From Prorocentrum cordatum (taxonomy: Eukaryota > Sar > Dinophyceae > Prorocentrales > Prorocentraceae), in contig CAUYUJ010016904.1 in the NCBI GenBank assembly GCA_963575745.1, positions 493,772-557,771 on the forward strand: a stretch of 64,000 nucleotides of DNA. Direction: 5' to 3'. The notes beneath the pieces are model-generated. The model saw only the letters and a list, made by a program, of their open reading frames with translations. It did not search any database and was not told where the DNA came from. Below are positions 42,935 to 54,056 of this stretch, in pieces. The translations under genes and the position numbers were made by a program. The first letter of the stretch is position 1. The number at the start of each line of letters is the position of its first letter.

Positions 42935-43765
42935 GGTTACCGACGGACGCGCGCGGTTGACACGTGTCACCCGCGCGCGTATGGGGAGTTCTGCGTTGTC
43001 CGCAATTGGAACGATGCGGTGCTTCTTTGGGAACTTCAGTGAGCCCTCAACGGTGACCGATCGGATTTTGAAGTTAACATCGCGGAGGCTGCTGTGTAGC
43101 TCACGGCTGAAAAGATTGCAGGTTGGCCTGGGGGCTCAAGTGAACCTTCACCGATGACCGGCGGACGCGCGCAGGTAGAACGCCACGCCGGCGCGCGCGC
43201 GCGCGCGCGTGGGTGATGTGCATGGACCACGTTAGAATCGCCAGCTTGGCTTGACAACGGAAGCGCGTCTTCAGGATGACCGATTGGATTTTGACGCTCG
43301 CATGTGTTATGCTGCATATTTTCTATCGCGCGCACGTGGGGAGTTGATCATCGCCCACCATAGAAACAACAAGGCACCATGTTGGCTTGGACACGAGAGT
43401 GGGCCTTTAGCGGTGACCGACTGACGCGCGCGGGCGACGCGCGTCGCCAGCGCGCGCGCGGGGCGTGCCGGAATGCCCGCGATAGACAACTACCATGTCG
43501 GCCTCGGAACTCATGGAAAGTCTCAAGTGCGACCGCTTCGATTTTGAAGTAAAAACTGGTTCTGCAGTGTGTGTTCTAGCCTGGACAGCACAAGCGCTCA
43601 GCGCGCGCGCGTGGGGAGGTCTGCGTTGTACGCAACGCAAAAGTTGGCCATCCCAGTCTGGAAATTAACGGGAACTCTTAACGGTGACAGACGGACGCGC
43701 GCGGGTGACGCGTGACACCCGCGCTTGCGCGTGGAGAGTTCTGCATTGTCCACAATCGTAAAAAT
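42935..43765 (+). repeat. dispersed GCGCGTGGGGAGTTCTGCGT repeat cluster
   Basis: Copies near 42944-43005, 43155-43215, 43330-43345, 43415-43460, 43590-43635 and 43690-43755 share GACGGACGCGCGCGGGTGAC, then CGCGCGCGTGGGGAGTTCTG and CGTTGTC.CAAT. Further copies lie at about 45.26, 45.36 and 47.47 kb. Confidence 0.75.
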
Positions 43766-43959
43766 TACCATGGTGGCTTGGAAATTACACTATAAGACCG
43801 ATTAGGTTTTGAAATTCTTTACGCTTCGCGTATCCCCACCAGCCCATCTCAAAACAGCAACTCCTGCGAAGCATGCCGACAGTCGTGTTTTTCAGGCGTG
43901 TGTCCGCTTGGCCCCGCATATCTCCCCTGTTCCTCCTTCCTCCCGCCTCCTTGTACATC

Positions 43960-44710
43960 CTCCTTGTGGGGGGAGCGGGAGAAGGACGAGGCGGAGGAGG
44001 AGGGAGAGAAATCGCTCCTCGTGGCTTGAGTCGTTTGGGGTTTCTCGTCCTGGTGTGGGTCGTTCGGGCCCTTCTTCCTGGTGTGAGTCGTTCGGGCTCT
44101 TCGTGGTGTGAGTCGTTCGGGCTCTTCGTCCTGGTGTGAGTCGTTCGGGCTTCTCGTGGTGTGAGTTGTTCGGGCCCCTCGTCCTGGTGTGAGTCGTTCG
44201 GGCCCCTCCTCCTGGTGTGACTCGTTCGGGCTCCTCGTGGTGTGAGTCGTTCGGGGCCCTCGTCGTGGTGTGAGTCGTTCGGGCTCCTCGTGGTGTGAGT
44301 CGTTCGGGCGCCTCGTCCTGGTGTGAGTCGTTCGGGGTTCCTGGTGTGAGTCGTTCGGGCCCCTCGGGTGGCGTGAGGCGTTCGGGCACCTCGTCCCCTT
44401 TTGGGGCGTCTTGGGGGCCTCTTGGCGGCCCCAGGGGCTTCTAGGAGCGTCTTGGGTGCCTTGGGGGAGCCTCTTCGGGCCTCTTGGGAGCCTCTTGGAG
44501 GCCGTTTGGGGCGTCTTGGGGGCCTCTTGGCGGCCCCAGGGGTTTCCAGGAGCGTCTTGGGTGCCTCGGGGGGGCCTCTTGGGGGCCTCTTGGGGGCATT
44601 TTGGGGGCCTCTTGGAGGCCTCTTGGGGGCCTCCTGGGGGCCTCTTGGGGCCATCTTGGGGCCTCTTGGTGCCTCCTGGGCGCTTCTTGGGGCCATCTTG
44701 GAGGAAATCG
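43960..44710. repeat. GGTGTGAGTCGTTCGGGC and GGGGGCCTCTTGG minisatellites
   Basis: 44010-44395 is an array of 18-26 bp units (TCGTCCTGGTGTGAGTCGTT); 44400-44700 is a degenerate CTTGGGGGCCTCTTGG array, the reverse complement kind of the 19.5-20.2 kb repeat. Confidence 0.85.
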
Positions 44711-44715
44711 ATCAA

Positions 44716-44905
44716 AGAAGAGGGGGGCTTTAATTAGCGCAGCCCCCTCAGCAGGGCAAACTGAGGCCAAAACCTTAGTAAAACCTATGATTTTGGCTTG
44801 AAAGAAGAGGGGAGCTGTAATGAGCGCTGCCCCCTCAGAAGGCCAAAATGGGTCCAAAACCGTAGTAAAATCAATGATTTTGGCTTCAAAGAAGAGGAGA
44901 GCATT
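44716..44905 (+). repeat. 86 bp tandem repeat, 2.2 copies
   Basis: Units begin AAAGAAGAGG(G/A)G(G/A)GC, contain GCCCCCTCAG and AAAACC(T/G)TAGTAAAA, and end ATGATTTTGGCTT. Confidence 0.8.
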
Positions 44906-45460
44906 TTTTCTGCCTCCCCCCGTCGGGGCCAGAATCCCCGTGAGGGGTGTCGTTTTTTAGCCCCCCCAGGAGTCGAAAATGACCCCCCTGACGACCCGCG
45001 AAAGGACCTCTCCAGGCCCAGGGGGAGGGGGGGGGGAGGGGTAAACCCCTCCCCGAAGGGGCAGAAGGGGGTTGAGAACAGAGCGGGCTCTCTAAACCAC
45101 TCACGCCCAAAGGGCTGGTGGGATTGACATGGGTTCTGTTGGACTTTCCAAAATGGAATCAGTCGCCATGTTTGTAGGTCAACAGAACCCTGAGCGCTGT
45201 TCGATTTAATTGTGAAGTTGGCATGGGTTTGCAGTGCGTTTCCTACGATGGGCAAGACAGAACTTTCCACGCGCGCGCACGTGGAGAGTCTTGTATTGCC
45301 ACAATTTTGAAGAGTGATCATGGTGGCCTGGGAAGCAAAGCGAACTGTCAATGGTGACCAGCTGAGGCGCGCTGGCGACGCTCGCCTCCCGCGCGCGCGT
45401 GGGGAGTTTCTGTAATAGTCGGCAATGGAACAGGACCATGGTGGCCTGGACTAAAGTTTG
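44906..45460. other. no recognised gene
   Basis: GGGG/CCCC-rich sequence, then two more GCGCGTGGGGAGT units at about 45270-45300 and 45370-45420. Confidence 0.5.
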
Positions 45461-47360
45461 TCCGGGAAAGGGCGCCGGCCCAGGGTTCTGTTTTAGTTGG
45501 TGAACTTGTCCCCGGTTGCCTCAACTGAAGTGGGCCGGCGGATTCTTTCTCTGATAAATATCGAGGTCGAGGTGGGCCGGCGGATTATAATATGAGGATG
45601 TCTCAGGCGAAACGCTGGTTTTTGAAATCCCGATCGATAAATCACAGGGTGCGGGCCATTCTTTCGTGTGTTGAGGATGTCTCGAGCGAAACGCTTGCTC
45701 CGCAGAGTTACCGAGGATGTCTCGAGCGAATCGTTTGTTTTGTAAAACTTGAGGAATCTGGGCGCCCCAGAGATTTGCATTCTCCAGGTGCACGAAACCG
45801 TGTGTTTTCACGTATGTGCCTGTAGATCTGCCCTCTCCAGGTGCACGAATCTATGTGCTTTTGCGTATGTGCGGATAGATTCGATTTCTCCAGGGGCGCG
45901 GCGAATCCGTGTTTTTTACGTATGTGCTTACAGATTTGCCTTATGGGGCGCGATGCACATATCGCACCGTGCGCCCACGTCACTCGGTCATGAATTGGCT
46001 AGATACTCTCTCGCCCGCGCGAAGGATCACAGATAATCCACCCCATTCGAGGTTCCAGGCGGGGATAAGGAGGTTTATCCCCGCCTGGAAACTCGCCGCC
46101 GTCGTCGTCCTCGTCGCGCAGCCTCGGGGCGTCACCTCCAACCGTATAAACATTGCACTAGACGCGCCGTGCGCCATGCAACTGGTCTCGCGATGGAGTC
46201 GCTCGAGACGCTGCCAGTGAGTTTCTAACGGCACGTTCACATGCGGCGAATTAGTCCGTTTAAATAACGTTGGCGCCATTCGACGAGCTACCTTTTGCTC
46301 GCGAGGCAACCGACGAGGCGGCCAGCAAGGCTGCAAAGCAGGCGGTCAACGAGGCAGCCGCCAAGGCCAGCCTCCAAAGCAGCCAACCGATTTTCATTCA
46401 GTAGCGGTTCGGGTTCGCCCCATCTTGCTCCGCCCCGCTTCGGAACTGAATCGGATCTTGAACTCGAGCTGGTCGCGGGCCCCGCACGTCTCGATTGCGA
46501 CCAGCTCGAGGCGAGTGATGCTTTCAGACAGCTCGGGCTTGAGATCCAAATCAGTTCGGCCAGGATTCGGAGGCCACGGGCGAGTTGATCCACAACGCAA
46601 TTGTGCACAGCACAGTTCAGCGCAGCATGGCAAATTCCAAGTCAGCTCAGCACGGCACAGCACAGCCCCTGGCACAGCACATCGCCATCGACACCTTCAG
46701 CATTGTAAGTGCCCGTCGCCCAATACGGTGTCGCGAAAACGTTTCCATGCATGCGGTTCCAAATGCGTTTCCACGACCACGCCCCAGCACGACCACGCCC
46801 CAGCGCGACCGCGCCCCAGCACGACCCCACCCCAGCACGACCCTCCCCAGCACGACCAAACCCCAGCACGACCGCACCCCAGCACTACCCCATCCCAGCA
46901 CGATTCCACCCCAGCAAGACCATCACCCAGCACGACCACACCCCAGCACGACCTCACCACAGCACGACCACACCCCAGCACGACCACGCCCCAGCACGAC
47001 CACACCCCAGCACGACCACGCCCCAGCACGCCGACCCCCCCAGCACGACCACCCCCCAGCACGACCACCCCCCAGCACGACCACACCCAAGCACGACCAC
47101 TCCCCAGCACGACCACACCGCCTTGGTTGAGTGGTTGCCTGTCGTCGCGGAATGTTTCGCGGGGTTTCTCGTGGACTGTCTCGCGGGGTGTCTCGTGGAA
47201 TGTCTTCAGGAAAAAGTGGAAAACGGTCGCCCGTGCCCCGTGGAATGCTCCGCGGGGCGTCTCGTGGAAGTGCTCGTCGCCCAATGCGGTGTCGTGAAAA
47301 CGTTTCCACGCGTGCGGTTCCATATTCCTCTCCGGTTTCGTGGGTTCATCATGTCTTGTG
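45461..47360 (+). repeat. composite minisatellite cassette, copy B
   Basis: Same leading segment as copy A (CCGGGAAAGGGCGCCGGCCC, GGCCGGCGGATT twice, GAGGATGTCTC x3 at 45593-45735), ACGTATGTGCCTGTAGATC-type units (45800-45945), a non-repeat stretch (46000-46700), a CCCCAGCACGACCAC array (46775-47118), one copy of the 20-mer GGTTGAGTGGTTGCCTGTCG, TGTTTCGCGGGGT units, and the terminal CCGGTTTCGTGGGTTCATCA. GTCGCCCAAT(A/G)CGGTGTCG brackets the array (46715, 47277). Confidence 0.8.
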
Positions 47361-49045
47361 CAGCGGCGACCGATTGGAATCTGAAGCCGACAAGATATAT
47401 GATGCAATGTGCCCGATAGAAAAAGTCGCCCTGCTGGCCCGGCAAATATGGTGAATCTTTTCCGGTGGCCGCCGGGCGCCCGCGGGTGGCGCGCGTCGCC
47501 CGCGCGCGCACGGGGAGTTCTGCGTTGTCCACAAATTGGTTTGGGAACTCAGGTGGGCCTTCAAAGGTGGCCGATTTGACTTTGATGTTACCGTGGCTTC
47601 TGTCGCACGTCTGCTCCGAGGGGCGCGGCGGAATTCGGGCGGCCGCGGGCGGCGCGGAAGCGTTCGGCAGCATTTGACCGCTGTCCTCGGCGCGCCCGCG
47701 GGCTGCAGAGCCCGCTCGGGCGCGTGTCCGGGCTGGCTGTCGGGCGGCGTCGGGCAGCGATTGTTCGTTATATAAAGATATAGATGTATAAAAGCGCGCG
47801 CCAATTATCTCAGCCGCGCCCTGGTCTAGTCTGCGACAGCCGCGACTCGATATTTTGACTCGCGAAGCATATGTTTCCGTTTTTGCTTTGAATTTGGCGC
47901 GCCCGCGTTTTGGTTGCGCAGCGCCGTCTTCGAAGGAGGTCGGCAACAAGTATGCTTGCGACGCTCTCTCGCGACGTCGCGACAGTCGTGCCGCATCCCC
48001 CGTTGCTCGCATCGCTTGCGCTTGCGCGATGGCCGCGCTCGCGCGGTGAAGCTCGCGCTTCTCCAGGCCGCGCGCTGCCCTGAACAGGCCGCCGGTTTGT
48101 CGCTCGCACGCGATGCGCGCCAAACCCAACATGTGCGTAGATTTGTTGGGAAGCCCGTTGGGCGCTCCAAAAAAGCACCACCGCCTGTGGCCCCGCATTT
48201 TTGAACCGATTACATCTTGCCCCGTTCTGCCTGGCAAAAATGAGTACCCAGGGGAATTCTGAATGTTTTAGGCGCCGCCGTTGGCCAAACAGGCCTGGCA
48301 AAATCGCCGCCCAGCGGAATTCCTACCATTTCAAAGCGCCCGGTCGGGCAAAGGCGTGCTTTTGCGTTTTTTCGTTCGCGGGCCAAGAAATGCCAGGGAT
48401 GCGACACATGTTTATAGCAAAGGCCCACCCAACTGGATCCTCCTTCACCGCCCGCCCCTCCCCCCCCCACCACATACTCCTCATCCGCCCCGCGCCTGCC
48501 TTCCTCATCCTCCTTCAGCTACAGGCCCGGAATTATGTGTACATCTATATGCCCGACCCCCGGGGCTCCGTCGAGCGGGGTCGATGCGCGCGTTGTGTTG
48601 TGCGTTTGTATGGCGGGTTTTGTGCGCATAATATTTCGAACCATTTCTGTTCGCGTTGCCGTGGGTTGTATCGCAGTGTGGTGGCAGCCGCGTTGTGCGA
48701 AGTTCTTCTGGCCGCGCTCTCCTGAATTATTCAACCCTACGTGTGGCACTGCGTGTCTCCTGCCAATCTTGAGGATCCCTCCAGTTTGTGGGACCAAAGC
48801 CTTACAGTTATCATCGCTCTGGGCTTGTCAATCTTGGGCAGAGGGACGAGCTTAATTCTGGTTACTCCGAGTACTCCCCAGACTTCCGACGTTGTTCCCG
48901 ACCATCCTGTGGTGTTGGGTCTTCGTTTTGAAGAGACAGCGCCCCGCGTTCCTCCTCTCCTCCTCCTCCACTTCCTCCTCCCCTTCCTCCTCCTCTTCCT
49001 TCTCTTCCTCCTCCTCCCCCTCCTCCTCCTCCTCCTCCTCTTGAA
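47361..49045. other. no recognised gene
   Basis: 47465-47540 has one GCGCGTGGGGAGTTCTGCGT-type unit; 48230-48350 a two-copy GCCTGGCAAAA repeat; 48908-48962 the dispersed 55 bp segment of 13.15 kb; 48955-49040 a CCT-rich tract. Confidence 0.5.
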
Positions 49046-49065
49046 ACGCAGCGACGAGCGAGGTA

Positions 49066-50400
49066 AGAAAGTGGCGACAGTTTCACAGATCGCAGCCCCC
49101 CAGGGATGGCGAGGTCCCATGTGAATCCGCCGTGGGTACCCACTGTGCTGGGCCCCCCAGCAGGCCTCGAAAGTGGCGACAGTTTCACAGATCGCAGCCC
49201 CCCAGGAATTGCGAGGTCCCATTTGAATCCGCCGTGGGTACCCACTGTGCTGGGCCCCTCAGCAGGCCTCGAAAGTGGCGACAGTTTCACAGATCGCAGC
49301 CCCCCAAGGATGGCGAGGTCCCATTTGAATCCGCCGTGGGTCACTGTGTTGGGCCCCCCAGCAGGCCTCGAAAGTGGCGACAGTTTCACAGATCGCAGCC
49401 CCCCAGGGATGGCGAGGTCCCTTGAAACACTGTGCTCCCCCAGCAGGCTCGAAAGTGGCGAGTTTCACAGATCGCAGCCCCCCAGGGATGGCGAGGTCCA
49501 TTTGAATCCGCCGGGGTGCACACTGTGCTGGGCCCCCCAGCAGGCCTCGAAAGTGGCGACAGTTTCACAGATCGCAGCCCCCCAGGGATGGCGAGGTCCC
49601 ATTTGAATCCGCCGCGGGTGCACACTGTGCTGGGCCCCCCAGCAGGCCTCGAAAGTGGCGACAGTTTCACAGATCGCAGCCCCCCAGGGATGGCGAGGTC
49701 CCATTTGAATCCGCCGCGGGTGCACACTGTGCTGGGCCCCCCAGCAGGCCTCGAAAGTGGCGACAGTTTCACAGATCGCAGCCCCCCAGGGATGGCGAGG
49801 TCCCATTTGAATCCGCCGCGGGTGCACACTGTGCTGGGCCCCCCAGCAGGCCTCGAAAGTGGCGACAGTTTCACAGATCGCAGCCCCCCAGGGATGGCGA
49901 GGTCCCATTTGAATCCGCCGCGGGTGCACACTGTGCTGGGCCCCCCAGCAGGCCTCGAAAGTGGCGACAGTTTCACAGATCGCAGCCCCCCAGGGATGGC
50001 GAGGTCCCATTTGAATCCGCCGCGGGTGCACACTGTGCTGGGCCCCCCAGCAGGCCTCGAAAGTGGCGACAGTTTCACAGATCGCAGCCCCCCAGGGATG
50101 GCGAGGTCCCATTTGAATCCGCCGCGGGTGCACACTGTGCTGGGCCCCCCAGCAGGCCTCGAAAGTGGCGACAGTTTCACAGATCGCAGCCCCCCAGGGA
50201 TGGCGAGGTCCCATTTGAATCCGCCGCGGGTGTACACTGTGCTGGGCCCCCCAGCAGGCCTCGAAAGTGGCGACAGTTTCACAGATCGCAGCCCCCCAGG
50301 GATGGCGAGGTCCCATTTGAATCCGCCGCGGGTGTACACTGTGCTGGGCCCCCCAGCAGGCCTCGAAAGTGGCGACAGTTTCACTGATCGCAGCCCCCCA
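49066..50400 (+). repeat. 102 bp satellite array, about 14 units
   Basis: The unit runs GTGGCGACAGTTTCACAGAT, CGCAGCCCCCCAGGGATGGC, GAGGTCCCATTTGAATCCGC, a (T/C)GGGT(G/A)(C/T)(A/C)CACTGTGCTG segment and CAGCAGGCCTCGAAA. Units from 49549 on are exactly 102 bp and nearly identical; the first five vary, including one short unit near 49450. Because 102 is a multiple of three, long repetitive frames exist on both strands. The 19-mer ACGCAGCGACGAGCGAGGT occurs on both sides (49046-49064 and 50407-50425). Confidence 0.95.
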
Positions 50401-50425
50401 GCTGGCACGCAGCGACGAGCGAGGT

Positions 50426-51284
50426 CAAAGGCAGGGGGGAAGAGAGGGAGATCGCAGCCCCCCAGCTGGCACGCAGCGGCGAAGGCAGGGGGGAAGAGAG
50501 GGAGGGGGGGGGGGCGGGAAGGAATGAGACGCGCGAGCAGTGCTCTATTCAAAACGAGAACCCAACGCAGGAGGGTTGGGAAAAAGTAGTCGTAGGCCGT
50601 CCCAGCCTGCGCCACGGGGGAAGCGTCGTGCCTGGGACTTCGGGGCTGGTCCCGACTCGCCAGTGCGGCGGGTGGGGGTAGTCCAGGGTCCCAGTGCGCG
50701 GACTTTCCTTCCGTGTTTCCGTGCCCGGTTTGTGGGTTTATGCCACGTTTTGCTGCGACACCCTTGCGGTGGCCCAAATGGTACTCCTCCAGGGTTCGGG
50801 CGGTGTCGCGGGTCCCCTGTGCGGGGGGGGCTCATTTGAGGATCCCCGCCCATTTCTCCCACCTTCACGGTCCCCGCCGTGGCGTGCGTGGGGGCGGGTT
50901 GTCCCTGAGGGAGTGGTGCACCTCGGGTGGCTTATCGGGGTGGCACGACCGAGAGCGGCGTGTCGTTACGTGAGGCCTCGAAATCGTTAGAACGCTTTTA
51001 GCTGCGCTGCGTTATTTTTGCTTTTGCCGCCTCGCACACTGGTCGCGCGCATCGGCTCTAAACGCCTGCAGCCCTCGTTTTGCGTGTCTTCGCGGTAAGC
51101 TTCGCCGCCTCCAGCCACAGGGTTTGGAGGAGCCCGCGCGGGCTCCAGCCGCGCTGGGGCGCTGGGGTGGTTCTTGAGCCAATGAATGCTCGAGCCGACT
51201 CCTGCTCTCACGGTTGGCCCATGGCGCCCTGACGCGGTTTGGGTTGCTCCACTCCGCTCCCCCCCATCCTGGCCTCTTCGGCAC
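50426..51284. other. no recognised gene
   Basis: A second partial copy of the array edge (50450-50490), then unique GC-rich sequence with no recognised domain. Confidence 0.5.
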
Positions 51285-52190
51285 ACCCCTCACACGTTTC
51301 GTGGCCCCATAGGGAGCTCCACCGAATGCCCCAGTGCCACCGCCCGCATGCGTCCGCCACACCCATGTCGGCACCTCCCATCACACGTTACACCGTTACG
51401 TGGCCGCATAAGGAGCTCCCCGACGGCGTTCGCATCCGGTTCCATCGCCATTTCGGCACACCTCTCACACGTTTCGTGGCCCCCATAGGGAGCTCCACCG
51501 AAGGCCCCAGAGGCTGCGTTCGCACGCGGTTCCACCGCCATGTCGGCACACCATTCACACGGTTCGTGCCCCCACAGGTAGCTCCACCGAAGGCTCCAGC
51601 GATTGCGTTTGCATGTGGTTCCACCCCAATTTCGGCACACCCCTCACACGCTTTGTGGCACCGTGGGGAGCTCCGCCGAAGGCCCCACTGGCTGTGTTCG
51701 CATGCGGTTCCACCCTCCTATGCCGGCACACCCCATCATACGTTTCGTGGCCCTATAGGGAGCTCCACCGAAGGCCCCAATGGTTGCGTTCGCATGCAGT
51801 TCCACCGACGTGTCGGCACACCCCTCACACGTTATTTGGCCCCATAGGGAGCTCCACCGAAAGAGCCAGTTTCTGCGTTCGCATGCGATTCCACCGCCAT
51901 TTCGGCACACCCCTCGAGGCCCCCATAGGTAGCTCCGCCAAAGGGCCCGGTCGCTGCATTCGCATGCGGTTACACCGCCATTTCGGCACACCCCTCACAC
52001 GCTTGGAGGCCCCATAGGGAGCTCCACCGAAGGAGCCAGCGGCTGCGTTCGCATGCGGTTCCGCCGCCGCATGCGCCTCCCCTCCCATTCCAACACACCC
52101 CTCGAACGTTTCGTGGCCCCCGTAGGGAGCTCCACCGAAGACCCCAGTGGCTGCGTTCGCATGCGGTTCCACCGCCATTTCGGAAATAAT
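51285..52190 (+). repeat. 90 bp satellite array, about 11 units (variant of the 15.3 kb array)
   Basis: Units contain CGTGGCCCCATAGGGAGCTC, ACCGAAGGCCCC, GCGTTCGCATGCGGTTCCAC and CATTTCGGCACACCCCTCACACG. They share the first half with the 15.3 kb array but carry GTTCCACCGCC in place of GGGACCGCC. The right flank (52203-52233) resembles the right flank of the other array. Confidence 0.9.
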
Positions 52191-53191
52191 CTGGTCTGTT
52201 TCACAACTGCATCTGGTTGGGTCCTTCGCCAGGATCATGTTTTTTCAAACGCGGTTTCCCAGAAGTCTGGGCCCTGGACCCCCTTCCCAGGAACCAGTTT
52301 TTAGACTTATCCGTTTGTTCACAGCCCGCGGGCCCAGTAAGGGTCCCTGAAGCACGAAAACGGCAAAAACAAATCTGTCGTGATTTTGTTTCCGACGCGA
52401 GGTGGTTTGGTTTACGGACCATAACTCAGGTCACCGGCGGCCGTTGGGAACGATCCGGGCACCCCCGGGACGCTGTCGGCGAGGCACAGCTGCTTGGAAG
52501 CATCTCACCCCGAGGCTGGAAGACCCCCGAAACCGACGATGACGTCCTGAAACCGATCCGGCGACCCGAGCATGCCTCTGCCTCATGGCCCCGCCCAGGC
52601 CAAGCGCGGCGCGGAACACCCCGCGGACGACGGGCCAGCGGCCCCCCCCGCACGGAAGCGCCGGCGGCTGGCGCAGAAGTGCGCGCGGTCGCTGCTCTTC
52701 GTGGCGGGCGACCCCGCGGAGCCTAGCAGGAAGGCGCGCCGCGTGAGCGATCTCTCGCCGGAGGAGGCGGCGCCCCCGGGGGCCAGGGATCGTTTCAAAA
52801 CGGGCAGTGCCAAGGAGGGTGACCAGTGGGAGGGGGGGCACGAGGGTCGAGGAAGGGGGGGGAAGGGTCGAGGAGGTCGACGGGGGCGAAGATCGAGGAT
52901 TAGGGGGAGGGTCGGTCTTTTCTCGGAAATCGAGGGACGAAGAGGAGTGGGGGGAGAAAGGATCGATAAGGTCTCGGACGTTTTAGGGACATTTTCGGGA
53001 GTCCCAGCGGGTTCTGGGTGGTCCATGGGGGTCCGCTTCCTCAAGGAGATGGCGTCCCCATTTTGTGATCACCTCTTCTGGCATTGCTCAGGATAAGACC
53101 GAGGGCGGCTCAACTGTATGGCCAGTCGACGGTGCGGCCTTCGGAGAAGGAGCTTCTGCACAGACGCACAGACACACATAAATGTTATTCG
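52191..53191. other. spacer with possible coding fragment, left flank of the copia element
   Basis: 52430-52560 matches 23.58-23.70 kb at DNA and protein level (GEAQLLGSIS). A 174-codon frame at 52572-53096 has an NLS-like ARKRRRL and VSDLSPEEAAPPG, but its C-terminal half is Gly/Arg-rich and no family is recognised. 53187-53191 (ATTCG) is the left target duplication. Confidence 0.4.
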
Positions 53192-53371
53192 TGTTGATCA
53201 AGCTCACTCCCCAGGAATGTAAGAGGCCCGAGAGGGTTTCCCCAGAAGCTTCGAGTGGCCTGCGGTTTCATTCCTATGTTATTTTTCTTCCTTGGCCTAG
53301 TGCTACGCCAGCTGTTCGAGCCGCGCTCACAGCAAAAACATCCCTGGCGCTGCGCGCCGATCCATATCACA
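53192..53371 (+). repeat. 5' LTR
   Basis: Begins TGTTGATCAAG and ends CATATCACA (TG...CA). It aligns with 62253-62450 over its length; most differences are C/T or G/A transitions, and it lacks about 20 bp in the middle. Confidence 0.92.
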
Positions 53372-53519
53372 GTGGCAGCCTGGAACGAGGCCGTTCCGCT
53401 ATCACGGCCTGCGGCTGTGCATTTTGCAAGACGGCGTCTGCGACACGTCTTCTTGCATCGAGGCCCAGCGGTTTCCTGACCAGCCTGGTCGCGTTGTTGC
53501 TCAGCGCCTTCTCCACCGT

Positions 53520-54040
53520 CAGCGACGCTAGCATCATCCACATCAGCGTCAGCGACGCCGACATCTACGCCGACCCTGCCAACTCCTACGACAGCGTCAG
53601 CGACGCCGTCGCCAACGCCTACTTCGCGTACGTCAGCGTCAGCGACGCCGACATCAACGCCTACTTCTCCGACAGCGTCAGCGTCGCCGCCACCAGAGCC
53701 TACTTTCCCTTACGTCAGCGTCAGCGACGCCGACATCAACGCCTACTTTTCCGACAGCGTCAGCGACGCCGTCATCAACGACGACTTCGCCTACTTCTCC
53801 CAGGCCAGCGCCAGCGACGCCAGCATTAGTGCCTACTTCTCCTACGGCAGCGTCAGCGACGCAAGCATCAACGCCTATTTCTCCAACGCCAGCGTCAGCG
53901 ACGCCAGCATCTACGCCTATTTCTCCAACGCCAGCGTCAGCGACGCCAGCATCAACGCCTTCTCTTTCCTACGCCAGCGTCAGCGACGCCAGCATCAACG
54001 CCTTCTCTTTCGACGTCAGTGTCAGCGACGTGGCTCACTA
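53520..54040 (+). repeat. minisatellite in the element leader, 36-51 bp units
   Basis: About twelve units of CGTCAGCGACGCC, (A/G)(A/G)CATCAACGCCTACTT and CTCC, encoding (SVSDASINAYFS)-like repeats partly in frame with gag. It lies between the 5' LTR and the gag ATG, so it may be untranslated leader or an N-terminal gag extension. Confidence 0.85.
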
Positions 54041-54056
54041 CCTCATTCCTGATAAA

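Noticed and set aside
44780-44890. ATGATTTTGGCTT as a second spliced-leader relic
   Set aside because: Only nine contiguous bases match the leader core and the motif is part of an 86 bp tandem repeat with no gene downstream.
48201-48725. 174-residue frame between the cassette and the 102 bp array
   Set aside because: Covers a two-copy GCCTGGCAAAA repeat and changes composition along its length; no domain seen.
49066-50400. Regular 102 bp repeats and the 90 bp arrays as CRISPR arrays
   Set aside because: The whole unit repeats with no variable spacers, no cas genes are present, and the DNA is eukaryotic.
49386-50777. 463- and 385-residue repetitive frames on both strands
   Set aside because: Unit length is a multiple of three, so any open unit yields a long frame; no independent coding evidence.
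53372-53390. Primer binding site just after the 5' LTR
   Set aside because: GTGGCAGCCTGGAACG lies at the right place but I could not match it to a tRNA end with confidence.
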